Source: Mycobacterium sp. E787 (lineage in GTDB: Bacteria > Actinomycetota > Actinomycetes > Mycobacteriales > Mycobacteriaceae). Taken from it: a DNA stretch of 64,000 nucleotides. The stretch covers positions 1 through 64,000 of the forward strand of contig NZ_LZKL01000029.1 of NCBI RefSeq assembly GCF_001668725.1. The letters are read 5' to 3'. This document shows, in pieces, positions 26,123-34,202 of the stretch (position 1 is its first letter; each line of letters begins with the position of its first letter). The notes under the pieces were generated by a model, which saw only the letters and a program-made list of their open reading frames with translations, was not told the origin of the DNA and made no database searches. Made by a program: the position numbers and the translations under genes.

Positions 26123-26190
26123 GCACAATGCGCAAAACCGGGCAATCGTCGCTAATTCCGACTATCGCTGACAAGCGCGACACCACGCGG
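26120..26190 (+). repeat. Dispersed upstream repeat, copy B
   Basis: TGAGCACAATGCGCAAAACC begins within the stop of acyltransferase paralogue 2 and lies about 60-130 bp before mmpL. It aligns with copy A through AATCGTCGCTAATT and GACTATCGC, then both diverge after GACACC. Position and orientation repeat those of copy A. Confidence 0.75.
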
Positions 26191-26251
26191 GCGGCGCCAT
26201 AGGTTCGCGGTAACCGATAGTCATACGCAGCCAGATGCGAAGGGTCACAAC

Positions 26252-29200
26252 ATGTTGAAGTCCGCCGTGCGAAACACCTCAGCCGCCCCCGCGACGCGCA
26301 TGGGCGCGTTCCCCATGCTGGGCCGGCTCGTCGTGCGCGCGCCCTGGCTGGTCATCGCCGCCTGGGCCGCGCTGGTCGCCGTGCTGGCCGTGGCGGTCCC
26401 CCCGCTGACAAAGGTGGTCGAGGGACGGCCCCTGCAACCGCTGCCACCCGAGGCGACGGCCGCCGCCGAGCAGATGGCGAAGGATTTCGGTGAATCCGCA
26501 CAGAACGTCCTGGTTGTCGTCCTGACCGACAATCGCGGCCTGCAACCCGGCGACAACGAGGTCTACAGCAAGCTGGCCGCCACCCTGCGCGGCGACACCG
26601 AGGATGTCACCGCCGTGCAGGACGTCGTCGCCACGCCGGCGTTGCGTCCCCTGCTCGTCAGCGCGGACAACAAGGCGTTCTACCTGGCGGTGAACCTCCG
26701 CGCGCCCGCCGGGTCGCCCGAGTCGTTGCGGGCCTACCAGCGGATCACCGAGATCGCCAAGCGCTCCACCGCGGGCTCGCCGCTCACCGCCGAGATCACG
26801 GGGGAGGGCGCCCTGGCCGGCGACCTGACGATCGTGAGCACCCGCGACGCGCACGTGATCGAGATGGTCACCATCGTGCTGGTGCTGCTCATCCTGCTGG
26901 TGATCTACCGGCGGCCGGTGACGGTGTTGGTCCCGTTGATCACGCTCGGGATTTCGGTGCTGTCGGCGCAGGGTGTGGTGTCCGGGCTGGTTGAGGTCGG
27001 TCTCGGGGTGTCGTCGCTGACGATCGTGTTGATGACGGCCATGATCATGGGCGCCGGCACCGACTATGCCGTCTTCCTGATCAGCCGCTACCACGAGTAC
27101 CTCCGCGCCGGCATCGACTCGGACCTGGCCGTGCAAGAAGCGCTGAGCTCCATCGGCGAGGTCATCGCGGCCTCGGCCGCCACGGTCGCCGTCACCTTCC
27201 TCGGCATGGTCTTCACCCGCCTGCCCGCGTTCACGAGTATCGGTCCCGCGCTGGCGATTTCGATCGGGATCGCGTTCCTCGCCGCCGTCACGCTGTTGCC
27301 GGCCACCCTCGTGCTCGCCGGCCGGCGCGGATGGGTGGCGCCGCGAGCGGCGCTGACCGGCCGCATGTGGCAGCGGTCCGCCGTTCAGCTGGTCCGCCGA
27401 CCCAAAACGCACCTGTTGGTCAGCCTTTCGCTGCTGGTCGCGCTGGCGGGCTGCGCGTTCTTCCTGCAGCCGAGCTTCGACGACCGCCTGCAGCTGCCGC
27501 AGTCGGCGCCGAGCAACGTCGGCTTTTCGACGATGGCCGCTCACTTCTCGACGAGCGCGCTACTGCCGCAATACATCTACGTCCACTCGCCGCAAGACCT
27601 GCGGAGCTCGCGGGCCCTCGCCGACCTCGACCAGATGGCGCAACGGGTCTCGCAGCTGCCCAACATCGCTGCGGTGCGCGGCATCACGCGGCCCACCGGC
27701 CAGCCGCTCGACCAGGCCAAGCTCAGCTTCCAGGCGGGGGAGGTCGGCTCCAAGCTGCAGGACGCTTCGACGCAGATCAGCGACAAGAGCGGCGACCTCG
27801 ACGCGCTGACCAACGGCGCCGACCGACTCGCGGCCAGCCTCGCCCAGGTGCGCGACCAGATCCGCGGCGCCGGCGGACCCGTCACCCAACTCGCCGCAAC
27901 CATCAACCAGGTGCAGCAGCCGCTGGCCGCGGCGGCCAACACGCTGGACAACCTGCGCGGGCTCGCGGACGGGTCGGTGTCGACACTGGTCGACGGCGTC
28001 GCCGCGGCCGCCGGCCCGATGTTCGGCGGTGTGGCCACACGCCCCTCGGTGGACGGCATTCAGGCACAGGTGCAGAACCTGACCGCACTGTTGGCGACGG
28101 CGAGCAACGGTCTGCGGACCGCCGGCAACAGCACCGCCGGCGTGCAGCAGAAGGTCGCGCAAATGCAGGCGGCCGCCGATCAGTTGGCCGACGGCAGCCG
28201 GCGGCTGGCCGACGGCGTGCGGACGCTCGTCGACCAGACCAAGAAGATGGGGCTCGGAATGAACCAGGCCGCCGGGTATCTGCTGTCGATGAAGCGCGAC
28301 GCCACGGGACCCGCCATGGCGGGCATGTACATCCCGCCCCAGGTGCTCACCTCGGCCGACTTCAAGAACGTCGCGAAGATGTTCATCTCGCCCGACGGCC
28401 ATTCGGCGCGCTACCTGGTCGAGACGAAATTCGACCCGTTCAGCGCCGCCGCGATGGATCAGGTGGCGTCGATCCTCGCCACGGCACACGGCGCGCAGCC
28501 CAACACCTCGCTTGCCGACGCCTCGATCTCGATGGTGGGCATGACGCCGATGTACAGCACGCTTCGCAGCTACTACGACGACGACTTCCGGCTGATCGTC
28601 ATCATGACGCTGCTCGTTGTCTTCGCCATCCTGGTCATCCTGCTCCGGGCTCTCGTCGCGCCGCTGTATCTGATTGCCTCCGTGGCCATCTCGTATCTGT
28701 CCGCGCTCGGGCTGGGGGTCGTCTTCTTCCAGTTCGTGCTCCACCAGGCGATCTGCTGGAACGTGCAGGCGACCGCCTTCATCGTGCTGGTCGCCGTGGG
28801 CGCCGACTACAACCTGCTGTTGATCACCCGAATTCGTGAGGAGTCGCGGTTGGGCATCCGCTCCGGCATCATCCGCGCGGTCCGTTCGACGGGTGGTGTC
28901 ATCACCTCGGCCGGCATCATCTTCGCCGCCTCGATGTTCGGCCTGCTGTTCGGCAGCCTCTCGACCATGGTGCAGACCGGGTTCATCATCGGCATGGGCC
29001 TGTTGATCGACACCTTCGTGGTCCGCACGATCACGGTGCCCGCCCTGGCGGCACTGGTCGGGAAGGCGAACTGGTGGCCCGCCAAGGGGATTCGCGCCAC
29101 TCGCACCCGCACCCATGCCGTGGCGCAGGCAGTGCCGGCGACCGGCGAATGCGTCCACGGTGAGCTGCCGCATGGCTTGGTCACCAGCAACATTCGCCGC

Positions 29201-29323
29201 TCCGCGGCGAGCCGGCGGCGGAAACTGGCCCCACCCAACGCGCCGGGCGGCCGCCGCCGCGCCTGCGCCGGGGGCATCGAGCCGGCTTACCGGTCGCGAC
29301 TGGCCGGCAAGGGCGCGCGCTGA
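26252..29323 (+). CDS. MmpL family lipid transporter
   Basis: The 1023-residue RND-superfamily transporter exports a cell-envelope lipid across the inner membrane. TM1 is near 31-51, followed by a periplasmic domain (to about 200), TM2-6, TM7 near 390, and a large second periplasmic loop (about 415-770) with coiled-coil Gln/Ala repeats. TM8-12 (about 775-960) and a basic cytosolic tail complete it. The proton-relay Asp-Tyr pairs are D271-Y272 (GAGTDYAVF) and D852-Y853 (VGADYNLLL). The long second loop is that of the MmpL7/8/10-like cluster. The cargo is presumably the product of the upstream acyltransferases. AAGGG precedes the ATG. Confidence 0.92.
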   Translation: MLKSAVRNTSAAPATRMGAFPMLGRLVVRAPWLVIAAWAALVAVLAVAVPPLTKVVEGRPLQPLPPEATAAAEQMAKDFGESAQNVLVVVLTDNRGLQPGDNEVYSKLAATLRGDTEDVTAVQDVVATPALRPLLVSADNKAFYLAVNLRAPAGSPESLRAYQRITEIAKRSTAGSPLTAEITGEGALAGDLTIVSTRDAHVIEMVTIVLVLLILLVIYRRPVTVLVPLITLGISVLSAQGVVSGLVEVGLGVSSLTIVLMTAMIMGAGTDYAVFLISRYHEYLRAGIDSDLAVQEALSSIGEVIAASAATVAVTFLGMVFTRLPAFTSIGPALAISIGIAFLAAVTLLPATLVLAGRRGWVAPRAALTGRMWQRSAVQLVRRPKTHLLVSLSLLVALAGCAFFLQPSFDDRLQLPQSAPSNVGFSTMAAHFSTSALLPQYIYVHSPQDLRSSRALADLDQMAQRVSQLPNIAAVRGITRPTGQPLDQAKLSFQAGEVGSKLQDASTQISDKSGDLDALTNGADRLAASLAQVRDQIRGAGGPVTQLAATINQVQQPLAAAANTLDNLRGLADGSVSTLVDGVAAAAGPMFGGVATRPSVDGIQAQVQNLTALLATASNGLRTAGNSTAGVQQKVAQMQAAADQLADGSRRLADGVRTLVDQTKKMGLGMNQAAGYLLSMKRDATGPAMAGMYIPPQVLTSADFKNVAKMFISPDGHSARYLVETKFDPFSAAAMDQVASILATAHGAQPNTSLADASISMVGMTPMYSTLRSYYDDDFRLIVIMTLLVVFAILVILLRALVAPLYLIASVAISYLSALGLGVVFFQFVLHQAICWNVQATAFIVLVAVGADYNLLLITRIREESRLGIRSGIIRAVRSTGGVITSAGIIFAASMFGLLFGSLSTMVQTGFIIGMGLLIDTFVVRTITVPALAALVGKANWWPAKGIRATRTRTHAVAQAVPATGECVHGELPHGLVTSNIRRSAASRRRKLAPPNAPGGRRRACAGGIEPAYRSRLAGKGAR

Positions 29324-29340
29324 CCGCGGTCCCGGCGCGC

Positions 29341-29371
29341 CCGCGCCCACCCGTCAGCGGGGTGGGCGCGG
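29341..29371. terminator. 12-bp hairpin between mmpL and the response regulator
   Basis: CCGCGCCCACCC (29341-29352) pairs perfectly with GGGTGGGCGCGG (29360-29371). It lies 18 nt after the mmpL stop and overlaps the 3' end of the convergent response regulator, so it can end transcription from both sides. Confidence 0.65.
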
Positions 29372-30049
29372 CCGTCGCTTGTCGGCCGCGGCGAACTCCT
29401 GTTCGGGCCGGCCGGTGGTGCCGTAACGCAAGCCGACGCTGACGTCGCCCGTGGTGGCCAGGCCCGCCAAATACCGTTGGGCGGTTGCCCGCGAGATCCC
29501 GATCGCGGCGGACACCTCCGCCGCCGACATCGGCGTGTCCGAGGCGCGCAACGCCTGCAGCACAAGCTGTTTGGTGGAGGAGGCGGCAATGGTGGCGGGC
29601 GCCGGGGGAGCGACCCTGGGACGCAGCGCGTCCAGCGCCGCGTCCACGTCGCCGGAGCTCAGCTCCGGACCGGCCAGGATCTTGCGGTAGCGGGCGTAGC
29701 CGGCGAGCCGCGCGGCCAGCTCGGTGGTCGCGAACGGCTTGACGAGGTAGCTCAGCGCCCCTGCCGACATGGCCGCGCGAATGGTGGCCGCCTCGGTCGC
29801 GGCCGTCAATACCATGCTGTCGCCGGGCAATTCGCGGACCAGGTCGACCCCGGAGCCGTCGGGCAGATACACGTCGACCAGGGCGAGGTCGATGTCGGGC
29901 GCCTCGGCGAGCGCCTTGCGAGCGCCCTCGAGCGTGTTGACCGTGGCGGTCACGGTGAAGCCGGGAAGCGTGTTGACGACCTCGGCGTGCAAATTGGCGA
30001 CCCGGAAGTCGTCGTCGACCACCAGCACCGTCAGGTCTGCGTCGCCCAT
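29354..30049 (-). CDS. Response regulator, CitB/DpiA (DcuR) type
   Basis: The 231-residue protein has a receiver domain (1-120) with acidic pocket D12-D14, phosphoacceptor D59 (LALVDVYLPDGSG) and conserved K104 (YLVKPF). A C-terminal winged helix follows (about 155-215, MSAAEVSAAIGISRATAQRY). This is the CitB subgroup that regulates carboxylate uptake or fermentation in other bacteria. Its start overlaps the sensor kinase gene by 19 nt, so the pair is co-translated. No carboxylate transporter is next to it. Confidence 0.9.
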   Translation of the reverse strand: MGDADLTVLVVDDDFRVANLHAEVVNTLPGFTVTATVNTLEGARKALAEAPDIDLALVDVYLPDGSGVDLVRELPGDSMVLTAATEAATIRAAMSAGALSYLVKPFATTELAARLAGYARYRKILAGPELSSGDVDAALDALRPRVAPPAPATIAASSTKQLVLQALRASDTPMSAAEVSAAIGISRATAQRYLAGLATTGDVSVGLRYGTTGRPEQEFAAADKRRPRPPR

Positions 30050-31716
30050 TGCGCCTCCTCAACCATCACGCCCGGCAGCCGGGCGATGAACTCCGCGCCC
30101 CGCAGGCGCAACTCCGCGTTGCCGGCGCTGGCCAGCGAGAGGTCGCCGCCGAGCGCGCGGGTGATCTGCCGCGACAGCGCGAGCCCGATGCCCCGCCCGC
30201 CCGGTATGCCCGAGTCGGGCTTGGTCGTGGTTCCCTCGGTGAAGAGTTGGTCGACGAAGCCGGGCGCGACGCCGTCGCCGCTGTCGGCCACCGTGATGTG
30301 CAGCGTCGTACCCTCTTGCAGCAGTTCGACTTCGACTTCTCTGACGGCGTTGCCGCTCATCCGGACCGCGTCGATGGCGTTGTCGAGCAAGTTACCGAGG
30401 ACCGTGGTCACGTCGACCGGCAGGATGAGCCGGCCGGGCACCCAGGTGTTCTCACCGATGGACAGCGTCACGCCGGCCTCGCGGGCGGCCGCGCCCTTGG
30501 CCGCCAGGAACGCCTGCAGGTACGCGTCGCGGATGGCATCGATACCGGGCAGCGCGGATCCCAGCGGCCCCGACCCCAGCAGCTCCTCCAGATATTGCAG
30601 ACCCTCGTCGACGTGACCGCCGTGCAACAGGCCGGTCAGCAGGTGCAGGCGGTTGGCGAATTCGTGGCGCTGGGCGCGCAACACCGTGCTCATCACCTGC
30701 ACCGCGTCGAGCTGGCGGGTCAGCGACTCCACATCGGTGCGGTCCCGGACCACCAAAACCGTTCCCAGCTGGCGTCCTTCGCGTGCTACCGACCGCGCCG
30801 AGACCACGACGATGCGCTCGCCCACCGTCGCCAGACTCGGCGTCGCGTCCGCGGCCCGGAACACGTCGAGCACCCGCGGTGTCAGGCCGATCTCGTCGAT
30901 GGGCCGGCCCGGTTCGGCGCCGATCTCGAGCAGCCGGCACGCCTCGTCGTTGACGAAGGTGGTCTTCCCGGCCGTGTCGGTCGCCAGCACACCCTCCCCG
31001 ATGCCCTCCAGCACCGCCGCCTGACTGCGCACGAGTTCGGTGATCTCGGCGGGCCGCAACCCGAGCGTCAGGCCTCGCCAGCGGCGGGCCAGCGCGGCCG
31101 AGCCGGCGCCGCCGATCAGGAGCGCCACGCCTCCCAGGGCGGCCAGCACTCGCAGGTTCTTCGAGAACTGATCATCGAAAGACTTCGTGGAGATTCCGAC
31201 GATGACCACGCCCAGAACGCGGTTCGAAACGGGTTCCAGCACCGGGACTTTGGCGACGATCGCGCGCCCGAAAACCGTCGAGTCGTGCGACACCATCTCG
31301 TGCCCGGCGACCGGCTGGGCGATGTCCGCTTGAATATGGGCTCCCAACCTCTTGCGGTCGGGATCCGCGAGCCTGACGCCGTGCGTGCTACCGATCACCA
31401 CGAACTGCACATGCGTGCGCTGCTCGACACGCGACGCGACGCTCTGGATCGGACCGGTCGCCAGCTCGGCGGTCAGTGCGGGGCTTGCCGTCAGGGCGGG
31501 ATCGTCGTAGCGGGCGATGTTGTTGATGACGGTCGGCGACGAGGCCACCACACGAGCGATATCCAGCGCGTGGACGTGGTATTGGCTGTCCAGGCGCTGC
31601 CGGTTGAACCATGCGAACATCCCGAAGGCGACGATCAGCGTGAGCGTCACGATGACGAGCTGCAGCAGCATCACCTGGGTGGCGAGCCGCAAGTCGATGC
31701 GACCCCGGGCGGCCAT
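30031..31716 (-). CDS. Sensor histidine kinase, CitA/DpiB/DcuS type
   Basis: The 561-residue kinase has TM1 (13-35), an extracytoplasmic PAS-like (CitA) sensor domain (36-187), TM2 (188-208), a cytosolic PAS (about 225-335), the SpoOB-type phosphoacceptor H351 (RAQRHEFANRLH) and an HATPase domain (about 400-555; N-box NLLDNAIDA, G-box GGRGIGLAL). Such kinases sense citrate or C4-dicarboxylates. The ATG at 31716 is preferred over a GTG further out because the sequence beyond it belongs to repeat copy C. It partners the overlapping response regulator. Confidence 0.9.
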   Translation of the reverse strand: MAARGRIDLRLATQVMLLQLVIVTLTLIVAFGMFAWFNRQRLDSQYHVHALDIARVVASSPTVINNIARYDDPALTASPALTAELATGPIQSVASRVEQRTHVQFVVIGSTHGVRLADPDRKRLGAHIQADIAQPVAGHEMVSHDSTVFGRAIVAKVPVLEPVSNRVLGVVIVGISTKSFDDQFSKNLRVLAALGGVALLIGGAGSAALARRWRGLTLGLRPAEITELVRSQAAVLEGIGEGVLATDTAGKTTFVNDEACRLLEIGAEPGRPIDEIGLTPRVLDVFRAADATPSLATVGERIVVVSARSVAREGRQLGTVLVVRDRTDVESLTRQLDAVQVMSTVLRAQRHEFANRLHLLTGLLHGGHVDEGLQYLEELLGSGPLGSALPGIDAIRDAYLQAFLAAKGAAAREAGVTLSIGENTWVPGRLILPVDVTTVLGNLLDNAIDAVRMSGNAVREVEVELLQEGTTLHITVADSGDGVAPGFVDQLFTEGTTTKPDSGIPGGRGIGLALSRQITRALGGDLSLASAGNAELRLRGAEFIARLPGVMVEEAQWATQT

Positions 31717-31738
31717 GCGAAAGACAGTACCGCGCGAG

Positions 31739-31770
31739 TGAGCACAATGCGCGAAAGTCGGGGATCGCGC
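31739..31770 (+). repeat. Dispersed upstream repeat, truncated copy C
   Basis: TGAGCACAATGCGCGAAAG matches the first 19 bases of copies A and B with one mismatch, then only CGGG and ATCG are shared. It lies between the divergent kinase and epimerase genes, about 60-85 bp before the epimerase, in the same orientation as A and B. Confidence 0.55.
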
Positions 31771-31812
31771 CAGCCGCACGGGGATCCGGCGGTGCGGGCG
31801 GGTGGCAGCGCC

Positions 31813-31818
31813 TACTAT
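31813..31818 (+). promoter_or_regulatory. -10 box TACTAT for leaderless start
   Basis: TACTAT is followed after 6 nt by the ATG at 31825 of the epimerase, with no ribosome site. This predicts a leaderless transcript. Confidence 0.45.
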
Positions 31819-31824
31819 CAGCGC

Positions 31825-32724
31825 ATGCGCGGCTCAAAGATCCTGATCACCGGTCCGACCGGTCAACTTGCCACCCCCATCGCCCTGGCGCTGGCGGCCG
31901 ACAACGAGGTGTGGGGCATCGCGCGTTTCAGCGATCCCGCCGCACGAGAAGGCCTCGAGCAGGCCGGGATCCGGTGCCAGGCGGTCGACCTGGCGGCCGG
32001 CGACTTCACCGGTGTGCCGGATGACTTCGACTACGTCCTCAACCTGGCGGTGGCCAAGAGTGGGAATTGGGACAAAGACCTCGCCGCCAACGCGGAGTCG
32101 GTCGGCCTGCTGATGGCCCACTGCCGCGCCGCGAAGGCCTTCCTGCACTGCTCCTCGGCGGCGGTGTACGACCCGCCCGGCGACGAGGCCCGGGCCGAGG
32201 GGGCCGCCCTGGGCGACAACCACAAGTTCCTGTTCCCCACGTATTCGATCTCCAAGATCGCCGGGGAGGTCGTCGCCCGGGCGATGGCGCGCATCCTCGA
32301 CGTCCCGACCACCATCGCCCGCCTCAACGTGCCCTATGGCAACAACGGCGGCTGGCCCTACTACCACATGGAGATGATGCTGGCCGGCATCCCGATCCCG
32401 GTCCCGCCCGGCGGACCCGCGCTGTACAACCCGATCCACGAGGACGACATCATCGCCACCGTGCCCAAGCTGCTCGAGGCCGCGGCGGTTCCGGCGACGA
32501 CGGTCAACTGGTGCGGCGACCAGGCGGTCAGCCTCCAGGACTGGTGCGGCTACCTCGGCTCGCTGGTCGGCAAGGAGCCGATCTTCGAGGAGAACGCCCA
32601 CGCGCTGCGGGGCAACCCCACCGACGGGGCGCGGATGCACGAGCTCATCGGCGGCACGACGGTCGACTGGCAGGACGGGTTGCGCCGCATGGCGGCGAAG
32701 TTCCACCCGGAGCTGGTCGGCTAA
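31825..32724 (+). CDS. NAD-dependent epimerase/dehydratase family protein
   Basis: The 299-residue extended-SDR protein has a Rossmann motif variant ITGPTGQLATP at the N-terminus, a CSSAAVYDPP strand with the catalytic Ser, and the active-site Tyr-Lys in TYSISKIAGE. NPIHEDDIIATV is the family segment before the C-terminal substrate domain. Relatives act on nucleotide sugars or other small carbonyls; the glycine motif differs from sugar-epimerase GxxGxxG, so the substrate is uncertain. The start is ATG 31825, supported by the -10 box 6 nt upstream. Confidence 0.82.
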   Translation: MRGSKILITGPTGQLATPIALALAADNEVWGIARFSDPAAREGLEQAGIRCQAVDLAAGDFTGVPDDFDYVLNLAVAKSGNWDKDLAANAESVGLLMAHCRAAKAFLHCSSAAVYDPPGDEARAEGAALGDNHKFLFPTYSISKIAGEVVARAMARILDVPTTIARLNVPYGNNGGWPYYHMEMMLAGIPIPVPPGGPALYNPIHEDDIIATVPKLLEAAAVPATTVNWCGDQAVSLQDWCGYLGSLVGKEPIFEENAHALRGNPTDGARMHELIGGTTVDWQDGLRRMAAKFHPELVG

Positions 32725-32728
32725 CTCC

Positions 32729-33301
32729 TTACCGCGCAACGGGTTTGACGATGCGCGCCGCCGCTTCGACGGCGGCGGCGCGGCGGGCGGCGACAACCTT
32801 GGCGTCCGTGGTCAAGGCGGCGGGGTCGGGCCAATGCGCCCAACCCAGGCCGATCGCGAACAGCAGCACCAGCAGCTGCTCCGGTTCCCATACGGGATCG
32901 ACGTGGCCGTCGGCCTGCGCCTGCCGCAGCGCGGCGATGGCCGCCTCGGGTGGGTGTTCGCCGTCGAACTCGGGCTTGTCGAGCGGAAACCCTTCCAACT
33001 GCGCCCACGTGATCATCCGGATGTGTTCGGGTCGGCTCTGCGCCAAATCGAAGATGCCGCCGACGAACTCGGGCACCTCATCGGGGCGCAGCTCGACGGC
33101 GCGGAAGAACTCCGCGCCATCGGCGGCGACCACGTCGCGGAAGAGGGTCTCCTTGTCGCCGAAATGCGCGTACAACCTTTCCTTGCTCGCGTTGGCGCTG
33201 CGCGCGATGCGGTCGATGCGCGCCCCGGCCAGGCCGTATTGAGCGAACTCCGCGCGGGCGGAGGCGAGTATCTCGCCGCGGAGCTCGGTCTTCGTTCTCA
33301 T
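32729..33301 (-). CDS. TetR family transcriptional regulator
   Basis: The 190-residue repressor has an N-terminal helix-turn-helix (about 10-52: EILASARAEFAQYGLAGARI, then ASKERLYAHFGDKETLF). An all-helical ligand domain ends in LAIGLGWAHWP-like packing helices. The ATG at 33301 is preferred over in-frame ATGs at 33310 and 33313, which lie nearer the operator. It is divergent from the methyltransferase/acyltransferase pair, with the palindrome ACGAACTAGTTCGT between, so it probably represses both itself and that operon in response to a lipophilic ligand. Confidence 0.87.
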   Translation of the reverse strand: MRTKTELRGEILASARAEFAQYGLAGARIDRIARSANASKERLYAHFGDKETLFRDVVAADGAEFFRAVELRPDEVPEFVGGIFDLAQSRPEHIRMITWAQLEGFPLDKPEFDGEHPPEAAIAALRQAQADGHVDPVWEPEQLLVLLFAIGLGWAHWPDPAALTTDAKVVAARRAAAVEAAARIVKPVAR

Positions 33302-33319
33302 GAGGAACATCATAGTCAG

Positions 33320-33333
33320 ACGAACTAGTTCGT
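33320..33333. promoter_or_regulatory. Perfect 14-bp palindromic operator
   Basis: ACGAACTAGTTCGT is an exact palindrome located 19 bp from the TetR start and directly before the plus-strand -10 box. It is the likely TetR binding site. Confidence 0.65.
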
Positions 33334-33337
33334 TTGT

Positions 33338-33343
33338 TATAGT
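33338..33343 (+). promoter_or_regulatory. -10 box TATAGT of the methyltransferase operon
   Basis: TATAGT is close to the sigma-A consensus and starts 4 bp after the palindrome, so operator occupancy would cover the -35 to -10 region. The leader of about 40 nt contains AAAAGGAG before the ATG at 33390. Confidence 0.55.
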
Positions 33344-33389
33344 GGTCTCACGCGGCAGGCGCCGTGGCGGATGAAAAGGAGACGACCTG

Positions 33390-34202
33390 ATGGCTATAAC
33401 CGGCGCTCTCGACCGGGCCATTGCGACGATGCCCAGGGGCGGTCCCGACGCGTCGTGGTTGGACCGTCGATTCGAGACGGATGCGCTGGAGTACCTCGAC
33501 CGCGACGACGTTGCGGACGAGGTCAAACAGAAGGTCATCGGCATGCTGGATCGGCTCGGCACCCTGACCGGTCAGCATGAGAGGTACGCCCGGACGGCGC
33601 TCGACGTCGTCGCCGACATCCCCAATCCGCGCATCCTGGAGCTCGGCGCCGGGCACGGAAAGCTCTCGGCGCAAATCCTCGGGCTTCATCCGACCGCGAC
33701 GGTCACCGTCAGCGACGTGAACCCGAACTCGGTCGCCAACATCGCGGCGGGGGAGTTAGGCAACCACCCGCGGGCTCGCACCCAGGTGGTCGACGCCACG
33801 GCGATCGACGCCGCCGACGACAGCTACGACCTCGTCGTGTTCGCACTCGCGTTCCATCACCTCCCGCCGGTGGTGGCCTGTCGCGCCATCGCCGAGGCCA
33901 CCCGCGTCGGCAAGCGGTTTCTGGTGATCGACCTCAAACGGCGGCACCCGTTGGCGACGATGCTGTTTCCGGTCTTCGCCCTGCCGGTGCACCTGGCGCT
34001 GGTGCCGTGGTCGTGGATTCAGCCGGGCCTGCACGACGGGTTCATCAGCGCGCTGCGCGCCTACAGCCCGTCGGCACTGAAAGCCCTTGGGCGCGCCGCC
34101 GATCCGGACATGATGGTCGAGACGCTGTCCAGCCCGACCCGGCTCGGCCCGCCCGTGCTCACCGTGGTGTTCTCCCGCCCGCAAGGGCGCGACCGTGGCT
34201 GA
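33390..34202 (+). CDS. Class I SAM-dependent methyltransferase
   Basis: The 270-residue protein has motif I ILELGAGHGKLS (about 82), acidic strand VSDVNPNS (about 107) and the post-I segment DDSYDLVVFALAFHHLPP. A hydrophobic stretch (about 188-212, ATMLFPVFALPVHLALVPW) suggests contact with membrane or lipid. Methyltransferases of this form modify lipids or small hydrophobic molecules. AAAAGGAG lies before the ATG. The stop overlaps the acyltransferase start by 8 nt, so both act in one pathway under the divergent TetR. Confidence 0.85.
   Translation: MAITGALDRAIATMPRGGPDASWLDRRFETDALEYLDRDDVADEVKQKVIGMLDRLGTLTGQHERYARTALDVVADIPNPRILELGAGHGKLSAQILGLHPTATVTVSDVNPNSVANIAAGELGNHPRARTQVVDATAIDAADDSYDLVVFALAFHHLPPVVACRAIAEATRVGKRFLVIDLKRRHPLATMLFPVFALPVHLALVPWSWIQPGLHDGFISALRAYSPSALKALGRAADPDMMVETLSSPTRLGPPVLTVVFSRPQGRDRG

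Noticed and set aside
27560..29350. 596-residue minus-strand frame opposite mmpL
   Set aside because: His/Arg/Gly-rich antisense shadow of a clear RND transporter.
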